This document shows positions 16,588-25,626 of a DNA stretch of 64,000 nucleotides, piece after piece. How positions within the stretch are numbered: position 1 is the first letter of the stretch; each line of letters opens with the position of its first letter. The translations under genes were made by a program, and so were the position numbers. The stretch comes from Bradyrhizobium sp. Ai1a-2 (GTDB lineage: Bacteria > Pseudomonadota > Alphaproteobacteria > Rhizobiales > Xanthobacteraceae), in assembly GCF_000426245.1 (NCBI RefSeq), contig NZ_AUEZ01000010.1, positions 83,677 through 147,676 of the forward strand, in the 5' to 3' direction. The notes below the pieces were generated by a model. It was not told the DNA's origin. It ran no database searches and was given only the letters and a program-made list of their open reading frames with translations.

Positions 16588-18345
16588 ATGACGATTAACA
16601 TACAATGGATAGCTTTGTTCCTGGCTATGGTGGTGGGCGGGGCGCATGCGGCGACGCCGTTGGCGCTCGAGGCGCGGAATGGGATGGTTGTGAGTTCGCA
16701 ACACCTCGCGTCTGAGGCAGGCCTGGAGATTCTGAAGGCTGGCGGCAACGCCATCGATGCGGCTGTCGCAGTCGGCTATGCCGAGGCGGTCGTAAACCCG
16801 TGTTGCGGCAATTTGGGTGGCGGCGGGTTTATGATGATGCATTTGATCGATGGTCGCGAGCGCTTCATCAATTTTCGCGAAACTGCGCCGGCCGCGGCGA
16901 CTGAAAAAATGTTTCTCGACGACAGCGGCAATCCGATTCCGGGTGCCAGCCGATTTGGCTACAAGGCGGTTGCTGTCCCGGGCACGGTCAAGGGGCTGGA
17001 TGCCGCCCTGACCGAATATGGGACGATGTCGCGCGCCGAGGTGATGGCGCCCGCGATCCGGCTTGCCCGCGATGGGTTCGTGCTGACCCGCGGTGACACC
17101 GACATCATGGATTATGCGGCAAGTCGGTTTCACAGTGACCCGGTGGTCGCAAGCATCTTTCTGCGGCAAGACGGAAGCAACCTCCAGCCGGGCGACAGGT
17201 TGGTGCAGCCAGATCTGGCGGTGACGCTCGAAGCGATCGCCAAGGACGGGCCGGACGCCTTCTACACCGGCCGAATCCCGGCTGCGGTCGAGGCTGCCTC
17301 GAAGGCGGGCGGCGGAATCCTGACAGCCGATGATTTTGGTCATTACAAGATCACCGAGACGGAGCCGCTGCACTGTACCTATCGCGGTTACGTCTTCGCC
17401 GCGGCGCCGCCACCGAGCTCAGGCGGCACGACGCTGTGCGAGATCCTGAATGTTCTCGAGGGCTACGACATGGCGGCGCTTGGCTTCCACTCGGCTGCCT
17501 CGATCCACGTCATGGCCGAGGCCATGCGTTACGCTTATCTCGACCGCAATACGTATTTGGGCGATCCCGATTTCGTTAAAAATCCTGTTGATCGGCTGTT
17601 GTCCAAGGACTATGCGGCAGCCATCCGAGCCAAAATTCCGCCCGACAAGGCGACGCCTTCGGAGGCGGTGCGGCCGGGACTCGAGGCGCGTGAACAAGGC
17701 GACACCACGCACTACTCGGTGGTCGATCACGCCGGCAATGCTGTTTCCGTCACCTACACACTCAACGGTCTGTTCGGCGCGGCGGTGATGGCGCCGGGCA
17801 CTGGTTTCGTCCTGAATGACGAGATGGATGACTTCACCATCAAGCGCGGCGTGCCGAACATGTACGGTCTGGTGCAGGACCAGGCGAATCTCATCGCGCC
17901 GAACAAGCGCCCGCTGTCATCAATGGCCCCGACGCTGATCACCCGGAACGGCAAGGTCTTTGCTGTGCTCGGCAGCCCGGGCGGCCCGCGGATCATCACC
18001 ATTACGCTTGAGGCGGCGCTCAATATGATCGATCACGGGATGGAGCCGCGGGAGGCCGTCGATGCGCCCCGGCTCCATCTTCAAGGGCTGCCTGATGAAC
18101 TCGACTACGAGCCGCGTGCGATCTCACCTGACACCGCAAAGCTGCTGCGCGAGATGGGCTACAAATTGGTCGAACAGACGCCGTGGGGAGCAGCCGAGCT
18201 CATCGCGATCGGTCCTCCCGATGGCGGAGTTGCTGGTCCGCACTCGTCCGGCAATGATGCCGCGCAGAGCGGCAGGATGCGGCCCGGCTTTCTCTATGGC
18301 GCCCACGACGATCGCCGACCGGCCGGAAGCGCCGCGGGAGAATAG
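16588..18345 (+). CDS. ggt: Gamma-glutamyltransferase
   Basis: 585-residue N-terminal-nucleophile hydrolase that cleaves and transfers the gamma-glutamyl group of glutathione and related peptides in the periplasm. A signal peptide is visible from the ATG at 16588 (IALFLAMVVGGAHAA). The autoprocessing and catalytic threonine is Thr373 in DTTHYSVVDHAGNAVSVTYT, which begins the small subunit; the oxyanion/binding loop SPGGPRIITI is near residue 470. The large subunit has LEILKAGGNAIDAAVAVGYAE and NPCCGNLGGGGF. Earlier in-frame starts at 16510 and 16540 would add a charged extension in front of the signal peptide and are less likely. A strong hairpin follows the stop. Confidence 0.92.
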   Translation: MTINIQWIALFLAMVVGGAHAATPLALEARNGMVVSSQHLASEAGLEILKAGGNAIDAAVAVGYAEAVVNPCCGNLGGGGFMMMHLIDGRERFINFRETAPAAATEKMFLDDSGNPIPGASRFGYKAVAVPGTVKGLDAALTEYGTMSRAEVMAPAIRLARDGFVLTRGDTDIMDYAASRFHSDPVVASIFLRQDGSNLQPGDRLVQPDLAVTLEAIAKDGPDAFYTGRIPAAVEAASKAGGGILTADDFGHYKITETEPLHCTYRGYVFAAAPPPSSGGTTLCEILNVLEGYDMAALGFHSAASIHVMAEAMRYAYLDRNTYLGDPDFVKNPVDRLLSKDYAAAIRAKIPPDKATPSEAVRPGLEAREQGDTTHYSVVDHAGNAVSVTYTLNGLFGAAVMAPGTGFVLNDEMDDFTIKRGVPNMYGLVQDQANLIAPNKRPLSSMAPTLITRNGKVFAVLGSPGGPRIITITLEAALNMIDHGMEPREAVDAPRLHLQGLPDELDYEPRAISPDTAKLLREMGYKLVEQTPWGAAELIAIGPPDGGVAGPHSSGNDAAQSGRMRPGFLYGAHDDRRPAGSAAGE

Positions 18346-18366
18346 AGCGACGAAGGCGAAACAGAA

Positions 18367-18390
18367 CGCCCGGGAGTTGGCTCCCGGGCG
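18367..18390. terminator. Hairpin terminator between convergent ggt and phospholipase C genes
   Basis: Perfect 10-bp stem CGCCCGGGAG / CTCCCGGGCG with a TTGG loop, 21 bases after the ggt stop, followed by a T-containing stretch CCTTGCTGTTGTGTTT. The best-formed intrinsic terminator in the window. Confidence 0.8.
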
Positions 18391-18423
18391 CCTTGCTGTT
18401 GTGTTTCGTCGGATCAGACCGGC

Positions 18424-18528
18424 TAGAGCATTTTCGGTTCTGATGGAATCAGAACCGATGCTCTAGATTCTTGTTTTGACGCGTTTTCTTCACGCGAACC
18501 GGTGTCCACTTCGCTCGAAAACGCTCTA
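18424..18528. repeat. Dispersed palindromic element (long copy)
   Basis: Bounded by TAGAGC and GCTCTA. It has an inner hairpin CGGTTCTGAT / ATCAGAACCG, then GACGCGTTTTCTTCACGCG and CCACTTCGCTCGAAAACGC. Its two blocks recur in the shorter element at 6890-6939. Its right end overlaps the stop codon of the phospholipase C gene (18526-18528), so the element supplies the end of that gene. Confidence 0.8.
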
Positions 18529-20676
18529 ACCGCTCGCCACCGGACGGCCCATGGCCGGATCGCTGATGCTGGGGCGGCCGCTCTCGACGTGACCGGCGAG
18601 TCGCCACTTGAAGCCCGCGTCGGTATCGACCGTCGCCGTCAGGTCATACCAGCCGTGGGTCTGCTGCAGGCGGACCATCGTTTCAATCCGCTGGCCGCGC
18701 TGCAGGCGATGCCGCTCGCTCCGTCCGGTATAGTTGTCGACGACCGTCACGACGCAGCCCGCGCCCTTGTTGGTGAGCGCGATCATGAGACCACGCAGAT
18801 CGTCGCCGTCGTCACCATTGCAGATGTCGATCGAGTCGATGTCCACGAGCGCGACACTGGCGGAGATGCCGCCGCCATTGTAGCCGCGGAAGAAGCCGTT
18901 CGGTCCATAGACCGAAAGGTCATACTGGCCGGCGCTCGCCGCAAGATCCCAGACACCCTGCAGCGACTTGCCCTGCTCGACCGTGTAGCTCCACGGGCCG
19001 GTCGTGGTGTTGCCGGACCGCACGTGGAAGCAGACGCCCGCCTGTCCCGGATTGCTGAAGCGGATCGTGAACTTCTTCGCCGCATCGGCGCTGCCGTCGA
19101 CGCGCAGGTTGTACGGCAGCGGACGGGCCGGGCGCACACCGGGCTCCTGCTGTGGCATGACCGGCCTGGTCGGCGGGACCGGGTGGTAGTTGTCGTAGCG
19201 GACGCCGGTCTTGATGTCGCTCGCCGGCGGCGCAACCGTGGGCGGCAACGGCGCCAGGCCTTCGTTCGGCGAACGGAAGTTGAAGGCGGAGGTGAGATCG
19301 CCGCAGACCGCGCGCCGCCAGGCCGGGATGTTGGTTTCGAACAGACCGCGCGCGGTGCGATGGAAGCGCTGCTCGATGAACCTGATGACCGAGGTGTGAT
19401 CGAACACTTCGGAGCAGACGAACCCGCCACGCGACCAGGGCGAGACGACCATCATGGGCACGCGGACGCCGAGCCCGTAGGGACCTGCGACATTGCTGTT
19501 GTCGCCGGCAAAGAGATCGCTGGTGACGTCGACGGTCGACTGGCCATACGCCGATGACATCGCCGGATACGGGCCGACCACGTGATCGAAGAAGCCGCCG
19601 CCTTCGTCGTAGTTGATGAGCAGGACGGTCTTGCTCCACAGCTCCGGATTGGAGGTGAGGATGTCGAGCACCTTCGAGACGTACCAGGCGCCGGGACCGG
19701 GCAGCCAGTTCGGATGCTCGCTGAACGCTTCGGGCGCCGCGATCCAGGAAACCTGGGGCAGCGTGCCGTTCCTGACGTCGTTACGCAGGATGTCGAACAA
19801 GTTCTCGAAATTGCCGCCGTTGGCGATGTTGGTGCCGCGCCGCGCCTTCTCATAGAGCGGGCTGCCGGGCTGCGCGTTCTGGTACTGATGGAAATAGAGC
19901 AGCGAGTTGTCGCCGTAATTGCCGATCCACGGATTCTCGGTCCAGCCCCAAAAGCCGGCCGCGGTCAGGCCGAGGCCGATATCCTGATAGACTTTCCAGG
20001 AGATGCCGGCCTTCTCAAGCAGTTCCGGAAAGGTCGACCAGTCGTAACCGGCTTCGGCATTGGTGATGACCGGGCCGCCGCCCTTGCCGTCGTTGCCGTC
20101 CCAACCGGTCCACATGTAATAGCGGTTCGGGTCCGTCGGCCCCATCACCGAGCAGAAATAGGCATCGCAGATCGTGAAGGCGTCGGCCAGCGCGTAGTGC
20201 CAGGGAAGATCCTGGCGGTTCATATGGGTCATGGTCGTGGTCCCCTTGTTGGGGATCCACTTGTCGTAATTGCCTTTGTTAAAGGCCTTCTGGCCGTCAT
20301 TCCAGTTATGGGCGACGTCCTCGACGTAGACGCCGCCGGCGTTGTCGACGCGGAACGGCATCACCGAGCCGGCGCCGTTCGGCTGCTGCCAGACCGGATT
20401 GCCGTTAGGCAGCTTGACCGCGCGCGGATCATTGAAGCCGCGCACGCCGCGCATGCTGCCGAAGTAGTGATCGAAAGCGCGATTCTCCTGCATGAGAACA
20501 ACGATGTGCTTCACATCCTCGATCGTGCCGTGACGATTGAAGGCCGGAATCGCGTGCGCACGCTCGATGCTCCGCGTCAACGCGGCAGTTGCGGCCGAAG
20601 CGCCGAGCAGGCGCAGAAACTCGCGACGATTTTGCTGGTTGTTACTTTTATGTTTGCTACCCGACATCTCATTCAC
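18526..20676 (-). CDS. plcC: Phosphocholine-specific phospholipase C (Tat-exported)
   Basis: 716 residues. A twin-arginine signal (NRREFLRLLGASAATAALT) precedes cleavage near residue 43. The phosphoesterase domain carries HIVVLMQENRAFDHYFG (metal/phosphate site), DPNRYYMWTGW, and the C-terminal metal-binding LLINYDEGGGFFDHV. Two copies of the bacterial phospholipase C C-terminal domain follow (about 515-600 and 610-710). It would hydrolyse phosphatidylcholine or sphingomyelin in the periplasm or outside; rhizobia contain phosphatidylcholine, so recycling under phosphate starvation is plausible. Start: ATG at 20676 or the in-frame ATG at 20667, the latter better spaced from AGGGAG. Related to acid phosphatase AcpA. 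Confidence 0.88.
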   Translation of the reverse strand: MNEMSGSKHKSNNQQNRREFLRLLGASAATAALTRSIERAHAIPAFNRHGTIEDVKHIVVLMQENRAFDHYFGSMRGVRGFNDPRAVKLPNGNPVWQQPNGAGSVMPFRVDNAGGVYVEDVAHNWNDGQKAFNKGNYDKWIPNKGTTTMTHMNRQDLPWHYALADAFTICDAYFCSVMGPTDPNRYYMWTGWDGNDGKGGGPVITNAEAGYDWSTFPELLEKAGISWKVYQDIGLGLTAAGFWGWTENPWIGNYGDNSLLYFHQYQNAQPGSPLYEKARRGTNIANGGNFENLFDILRNDVRNGTLPQVSWIAAPEAFSEHPNWLPGPGAWYVSKVLDILTSNPELWSKTVLLINYDEGGGFFDHVVGPYPAMSSAYGQSTVDVTSDLFAGDNSNVAGPYGLGVRVPMMVVSPWSRGGFVCSEVFDHTSVIRFIEQRFHRTARGLFETNIPAWRRAVCGDLTSAFNFRSPNEGLAPLPPTVAPPASDIKTGVRYDNYHPVPPTRPVMPQQEPGVRPARPLPYNLRVDGSADAAKKFTIRFSNPGQAGVCFHVRSGNTTTGPWSYTVEQGKSLQGVWDLAASAGQYDLSVYGPNGFFRGYNGGGISASVALVDIDSIDICNGDDGDDLRGLMIALTNKGAGCVVTVVDNYTGRSERHRLQRGQRIETMVRLQQTHGWYDLTATVDTDAGFKWRLAGHVESGRPSISDPAMGRPVASG

Positions 20677-21245
20677 TCCCTAGGTGATGGAGCCGTCGAA
20701 TAGGTGCCGCCCCTGACAATCACGTGACTGAGCGATTAAAGATGGATGACTGTTTTTCGTCGGCGCAGCGTGATGAACGAGGAAGGAAGATTCCGCGAGG
20801 CAACGTTCCGACCAAACGGCCAGAATGAATCGCCGCAGTAGCCGACGCAGTCAGCCTGGACTGCAATTGCGGAAGCAATGCCCCTTAACGCGTGGGACGT
20901 CGATTGGCACGAAGCCAGTCTTCGCGTCGTGACCGAAAGCATGGAAGTGCATCGCGTAAAGCGCGCCCAGTTCGCGACGGACGTGTTCACGGTGAAACGG
21001 AATCATCTGGAAAGGCGGGACAGCATCGATGGCTAGGGGTGCCACAAGCGCGCACCGAGTGGATGGGAAAGACAGCCATCGCACGTTGGTACAGCCGAAA
21101 TCGGCAATCTTGGTACTGTTCTGTAAACAGTCGCAACGCATCTATTCGCTGGTACCAGCGACCAGAGCGATGCCGATGCATCAGCACCGATCAATGCAGA
21201 CAACGCGGATCGCAGCCAACCCAACTCCAAGCAAAGGAGCCCCAT
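20677..21245. other. Intergenic region without a convincing gene
   Basis: About 570 bases between the divergent phospholipase C and OsmC genes. Short frames exist on both strands (for example 20878-21036 plus and 20851-21141 minus) but none has a good ribosome-binding site or recognisable family. The region probably holds both promoters and perhaps decayed coding sequence. Confidence 0.5.
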
Positions 21246-21818
21246 GTGGGTGCATCAACGAAGACTGCCGACCCCACCGTTGTCAACAGCATCAATGTCG
21301 ATGATCTGTTTGCGCTGATCGACCACGTCAAGCGCGAACCTGGCAAAGGCAAGACGAACTGGCACGTCATCACGACCTGGCAGGGTCAGACGCGGAGCCG
21401 CGCCGAAATCGAGCGTTATGAGCTCGGAGGAGAAAAGGTGCCACGCCGGTTCTCGATCGACATCGACGAGCCCCGCGAACTCGGCGGATCGAACAAGTTC
21501 GCCAATCCGCAGGAGCATCTGATCGCGGCGCTCAACGCCTGCATGACGGTCGGATACGTCGCGCAGTGCGCGGTGCGTGGAATCACCCTCGCAAGCCTGT
21601 CGATCGAAACCGATGGCGAGATCGATCTTCGCGGCTTCCTCGGGATCGATCCTGCCGTGCCGCCCGGCTACGAGACCCTCAGCTATACCGTCCGTATCAA
21701 AGGCAGCGGCACAAAGGAGCAGTTCGCCGAGGTCCACGAGGCGGTGATGGCGACCTCGCCCAACTTCTACAATTTGTCCCGGGCTGTGGCTCTCAAACCT
21801 GCCTTGATCGTCGAGTGA
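21246..21818 (+). CDS. OsmC family protein lacking the second redox cysteine
   Basis: 190 residues. The GTG start at 21246 follows AAAGGAG by 7 bases; the longer open frame upstream is not protein-like. The OsmC/Ohr fold is visible from WHVITTWQGQTRSRAEIERYEL to the end. The first redox cysteine is present (Cys99 in ALNACMTVGYVAQ), but where peroxidases of the family have CP the sequence is TSPNFYNL (Ser171), so the disulfide pair is missing. It is thus unlikely to act as a thiol peroxidase and may bind a ligand or be a non-peroxidase OsmC. It is followed by an FAD oxidoreductase and another OsmC protein in the same direction. Confidence 0.82.
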   Translation: MGASTKTADPTVVNSINVDDLFALIDHVKREPGKGKTNWHVITTWQGQTRSRAEIERYELGGEKVPRRFSIDIDEPRELGGSNKFANPQEHLIAALNACMTVGYVAQCAVRGITLASLSIETDGEIDLRGFLGIDPAVPPGYETLSYTVRIKGSGTKEQFAEVHEAVMATSPNFYNLSRAVALKPALIVE

Positions 21819-22026
21819 TTGCATGATGGCGCAACCCCGGACGAAATCTCTGCGGTACAGCAGCTTGCCGCAGTCTCCCTGCACACCTGCACGCTCGGCA
21901 TTGCGGGCTGGCAAGACCTAATCAACGGCAAACTGGTCGATCCGATGATCTCGAGGACCGCCAAACTGCTCGTGGCGATCAAGGTGTCTTGGCTTCGGAC
22001 ACAGCACTAGCAACAGGATGTATGTC

Positions 22027-23430
22027 ATGACTTTCAGCGATTCGTTTCTGCCGCCAATATTGCTGGAGGATATCGCGCCCCTCGTGGCCGCGGTCGCGGG
22101 TTCGGTTCTGCTGCCGGGCGACGCGGGATACGACGACGAATGCGCCGTCTTCAACCTGAATCACGAACTGGCGCCTGCGGTGTTCGTGGTGGCGGAGAGC
22201 GCCGCCGATGTCCAGGCCGCCGTTACTTTCGCAGCAAGGCAGCATCGGCCGGTCCTGGTGAAGACGACCGGTCACCAGATAGTCGGCCAGGCGCACGGCG
22301 CGGTCGTGATCGCGACCCGGCGGATGAATGACGTGGCCATCGATGCGGTCGGCCGCACGGCCCGGGTCGGCGCCGGAGCGATATGGTCCGAGGTCGTCGA
22401 GAAGGCGGCCAAGGCCGGGCTGGCCCCGCTGAACGGGTCGAACCCCACCGTGGGAGTCTCCGGTTACACCCTGGGCGGCGGTCTCAGCCCGACCCTCGGC
22501 CGCTCCCACGGCTATGCCGCCGACCATGTGCGCTCGCTCGACCTGGTGACCGCGGACGGAGAACTGCGGCATGTCGACGCCGAGTCCGAACCCGACCTGT
22601 TCTGGGCGCTGCGCGGCGGCAAGGGCAACTTCGGAGTGGTCACCGCGCTGGAATTCGACTTGTTCGCGGTGCCTCGCCTTTACGCCGGCGGCATCTACTT
22701 CCCCGGTGAGCGGACGGCCGACGTGCTGAGAGCCTGGACCGCCTGGCACCCGAGCACGCCGGAGAGCATGGTCACGTCGATCGCCGTGATGCGGATGCCA
22801 GCGATGCCCGAAGTGCCCGAGCCTCTGCGTGGGAAGTTTCTGGTGTCGGTGCGGATCGCCTACAACGGCACGACCGCGGACGGCGAGCGGATGGTGGAGC
22901 CGCTGCGGGCGGTAGCTCCTGCAGTCTTGGACACGGTGCGGGACATGCCGTACGCCGAGGTCGCATCGATCCACAACGAGCCGACCGACCCGGTGCCCTA
23001 CTACGAACGGGGCATCATGCTGCGAGAGTTCCCCGCGCAGGCGCAGGACAAGCTGATCGAACTCGTCGGTCCGGACGCCGACACCACCCTGGTGATCGCC
23101 GAGCTGCGTGCCCTGGGCGGGGCGTGGGATCGGGAGCCGGCGGTGCCCAACGCCGTAGCGACCAGGGGCCTGCCGTACAGCCTGCTGGGCGTCGCGGCTG
23201 GTCCGCTGTCGCAGGAGCAGCAACTCAAGAGGTCGGTGGCCGAGCTGCTCGACAGCATGAAGCCCTGGCAGGGCGACCGGCGGTGCGTGAACAACCTCGC
23301 GCCGGATGAGGCGGCCGACGCCGCGGCGATTTATGGGCCGGAGCGCTACGAGCGCTTGGCGTCCATCAAGAAGACCTATGATCCGGCGAACATGTTCCGG
23401 CTCAACCACAACGTGAAGCCGGCCGCCTGA
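22027..23430 (+). CDS. FAD-linked oxidoreductase, berberine-bridge (BBE) type
   Basis: 467 residues. FAD-binding PCMH domain (about 45-215) with VKTTGHQIVG, where His83 is the expected 8-alpha covalent attachment point, and NPTVGVSGYTLGGGLSP. Enzymes of this family with double covalent FAD have a cysteine in the G-x-C-P-x-V-G motif; here it is Asn139, so only single attachment is possible. The C-terminal BBE segment ends YDPANMFRLNHNV. The ATG at 22027 is preferred to 22018 by spacing from CAGGA. The codon choice is more GC-rich and regular (CTG, GTC, GAC, CTC) than neighbours and looks actinobacterial. Substrate unknown. Confidence 0.85.
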   Translation: MTFSDSFLPPILLEDIAPLVAAVAGSVLLPGDAGYDDECAVFNLNHELAPAVFVVAESAADVQAAVTFAARQHRPVLVKTTGHQIVGQAHGAVVIATRRMNDVAIDAVGRTARVGAGAIWSEVVEKAAKAGLAPLNGSNPTVGVSGYTLGGGLSPTLGRSHGYAADHVRSLDLVTADGELRHVDAESEPDLFWALRGGKGNFGVVTALEFDLFAVPRLYAGGIYFPGERTADVLRAWTAWHPSTPESMVTSIAVMRMPAMPEVPEPLRGKFLVSVRIAYNGTTADGERMVEPLRAVAPAVLDTVRDMPYAEVASIHNEPTDPVPYYERGIMLREFPAQAQDKLIELVGPDADTTLVIAELRALGGAWDREPAVPNAVATRGLPYSLLGVAAGPLSQEQQLKRSVAELLDSMKPWQGDRRCVNNLAPDEAADAAAIYGPERYERLASIKKTYDPANMFRLNHNVKPAA

Positions 23431-23569
23431 TGGGACACTGGCCGACCGCGGCGGGGCCGGACGTGATCAATTCGTCGATTTTGATTGTCGACAACTCCGG
23501 TCTCAGCAGCCGCAGGTTTATCCCGCCACCGGGGGCCCGGCAGCCGGCCCGTTTCCGACGAGGAGCACG

Positions 23570-24106
23570 ATGTCCACACTCAATGAGTATCTCGACGAGA
23601 AGCGCCAGGCGATCGCCGTCCGCAAGTCGTGTATCGCCGCCGGCGACGGCGTCCCCATGACGCTGACTGCGCGAGTGCGTGCCGAGGGGCGCAGCGGCAT
23701 CCGCCGTATCCGCATCCGAGACTTCCAGGTGATCAGCGACAGCGAGGCAGATTTCGCCGGCTACGATCTTGGTCCGAGTTCGCCCGAACTGCAGCTCGGC
23801 GTGCTCGGCAGCTGCCTGACCCACACCTTCCTGATCCAGGCGGCCACACTCGGCGTGCCGCTCGACTCACTGGAGCTGGAGATCACCGGCGTCTTCGATC
23901 CGCGTGCCGGTTCTCCCGGATTCGAACATGTTCCGATCCATCCGCACGAGATTCGCTATGTCGTTTTCATCGTCTCCTCCGCTGCGCCGACCGAGATCCG
24001 TGTGCTGCGGGAGGCGGTGGAGCGCAACTGCCCGATCCTGAATTTGCTGCGCCAGCCGCAAGCGATTGCGGGCGAGGTCCGGCTGACCCAGGCCGCGGAC
24101 GCTTAG
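23570..24106 (+). CDS. OsmC family protein with both redox cysteines
   Basis: 178 residues. OsmC/Ohr-like fold with the first cysteine in LGVLGSCLTHTFLIQAA and the second in EAVERNCPILNLL, the spacing expected for a thiol peroxidase or related redox protein. AGGAG lies 8 bases before the ATG at 23570. Together with 21246-21818 and the FAD oxidoreductase between them it forms a three-gene same-direction cassette. The pairing of two different OsmC proteins around a BBE-type oxidase suggests removal of a reactive product or H2O2, but this is inference. Confidence 0.8.
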   Translation: MSTLNEYLDEKRQAIAVRKSCIAAGDGVPMTLTARVRAEGRSGIRRIRIRDFQVISDSEADFAGYDLGPSSPELQLGVLGSCLTHTFLIQAATLGVPLDSLELEITGVFDPRAGSPGFEHVPIHPHEIRYVVFIVSSAAPTEIRVLREAVERNCPILNLLRQPQAIAGEVRLTQAADA

Positions 24107-24263
24107 TTGGCGCTCCTCGTCTGATCCATCGCCGCCGGCGTCGAGCGCTCCGAAGATGTCGTCCGACCTGTCAAGCGGTCCCGGTGCGAAGCGTCAGACG
24201 CCGCTGCGCGTCGCTTGGTGCTGTCATCGAATTGGTGACGTGGACGAGGGCGAATGCCCGGAG

Positions 24264-24287
24264 GGATGGTCTCGTTCAGCAGGTGGG
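24264..24287 (+). repeat. 24-bp exact copy of internal ugpC sequence
   Basis: Bases 24264-24287 are identical to 11787-11810 inside ugpC, and the same reading frame gives DGLVQQVG in both. Flanking similarity is weak. It lies in the about 210-base gap between the OsmC gene and the LysR gene, where no gene is seen. Confidence 0.7.
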
Positions 24288-24319
24288 GCATAAGGCGTTC
24301 GAGCGAGGTTTCGACGGCG

Positions 24320-25297
24320 TCAAAGCTGTTTCTCAGAGCGAGATACAGTTGAGCGTCGGCTTCCGTTGGGACCAGTTTGCCCACCTGCCGTTCGAAGTGC
24401 CGGAGGTGCTGACGTGCCTGCTTGCGTCAGGAGCCATGCACGAAATGCCGAGAGCAGGGGATTGTCGGCTTTCTCTTCCGGGCAGGCGAAATAGTACGAG
24501 CCAACGCTTCTCAACGTGAGGCTCGACAGCACCTTCAGCTTGCCGGAGGTCAACTGGTCGGAAATCAGGAATTCAGGAAGCAGGGCGATGCCAAGACCGG
24601 AGTTGGCTGCGCTGATCAAAGTGGATTGAATATCGAAGCGTGGCCCGCGGATCACATTCGTGCCGCCAAGTTCCGCAGCCTCGAACCAGCGACGCCATGC
24701 ATCGGGTCGCGTGGCCAGATGCAGAAGCCGCAATTCGGCAACCTCACTCGGTCGCAGTTCGCCGCGCTTGCCGATCAGCGTCGGCGATCCGACCGGCAGA
24801 AGAACTTCGTCGAACAGATAGTCTGCTTGCGTGCCGGGCCAGTCGGGCTCACCGAAGTATAGCGCACCATCGAGAGCGGTCTCGCTGAAGAAGAAGCGCG
24901 TGTTGCGCGCACTCACGTTGACGGCGATGCCGGGATTCCGAGCATAGAAGTCCGGCAGGCGCGGAATGAGCCATTGGGTGCCGACGGTGGGCAGCGCCGC
25001 GATTTCCAGAACCGTGCCGTCGGCCTCGTAGCCCATGATCTCGAGTGTATCGCGCTCGATCCGCTCGATCGTCTGCGCTACACGGGTGCTGTAGGCTGTT
25101 CCGGCACGCGTCAGGGTGATCCGCTTCTTGATGCGGTGGAAGAGTTTGACGCCGAGCTGCGTCTCCAGCTGCGCGATCTGGCGCGACACCGCACTTCCGG
25201 TCAGCGCGAGTTCGCTGGCGGCACGCGTGACGCTGAGGTGCTTGGCAACCGCGCTGAAGGCCATCAGCGCGCCGAGGCTGGGTATTCTGCGGCGCAT
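24320..25297 (-). CDS. LysR family transcriptional regulator (GcvA-like)
   Basis: 325 residues from the ATG at 25297. N-terminal winged helix-turn-helix (IPSLGALMAFSAVAKHLSVTRAASELALTGSAVSRQIAQLE, given in part) followed by the effector domain (VLEIAALPTVGTQWLIPRLPDFYARNPGI). The start has GGAAC 7 bases upstream; an earlier in-frame start at 25354 adds a less typical extension. The C-terminus (about 300-325) is longer than usual and low in structure, as if the original stop had been lost. It is divergent from the FAD monooxygenase at 25627 and probably regulates it. Confidence 0.87.
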   Translation of the reverse strand: MRRRIPSLGALMAFSAVAKHLSVTRAASELALTGSAVSRQIAQLETQLGVKLFHRIKKRITLTRAGTAYSTRVAQTIERIERDTLEIMGYEADGTVLEIAALPTVGTQWLIPRLPDFYARNPGIAVNVSARNTRFFFSETALDGALYFGEPDWPGTQADYLFDEVLLPVGSPTLIGKRGELRPSEVAELRLLHLATRPDAWRRWFEAAELGGTNVIRGPRFDIQSTLISAANSGLGIALLPEFLISDQLTSGKLKVLSSLTLRSVGSYYFACPEEKADNPLLSAFRAWLLTQAGTSAPPALRTAGGQTGPNGSRRSTVSRSEKQL

Positions 25298-25336
25298 AGT
25301 TCGTTCCAAAAACGCAAGATATTCGTAGATTAAATT

Positions 25337-25366
25337 GTTTGCATGCCTAAACATAAGGCAACAAAC
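25337..25366. promoter_or_regulatory. Candidate LysR operator palindrome
   Basis: GTTTG-CA-TGCCT-N7-AGGCA-A-CAAAC: outer arms 25337-25341 and 25362-25366, inner arms 25344-25348 and 25356-25360. It lies 40 bases upstream of the LysR start in the 330-base divergent region, the usual place for autoregulation and activation of the neighbour. Otherwise I see nothing coding between 25298 and 25626. Confidence 0.5.
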
Positions 25367-25626
25367 TGGTACGGATGACGAAAGTCCATTGAGCGGCGGC
25401 CTTCATCAAGGCAGCGCCCATCAATGGCGTTGGGAATTTCAAACTGCAGCGCCAGCCAACCTGCAGGCGCTTCAACGATCAACTTCAAGGGGCATATCCG
25501 TGGCGGTCAACAAATTGCATGACGAGTTCCACACGCTCGACAGCGGCAGACACGTTGACTGGCGGCCTTGTTCGCGGAGGCGCCGATGAGAGCCGATGCC
25601 CGAAATTTCTGCAAGAGGTCTGGATA

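Noticed and set aside
19582..20703. A 373-residue plus-strand frame opposite the phospholipase C gene
   Set aside because: It is a shadow of the minus-strand gene, whose Tat signal, metal motifs and C-terminal domains are unambiguous.
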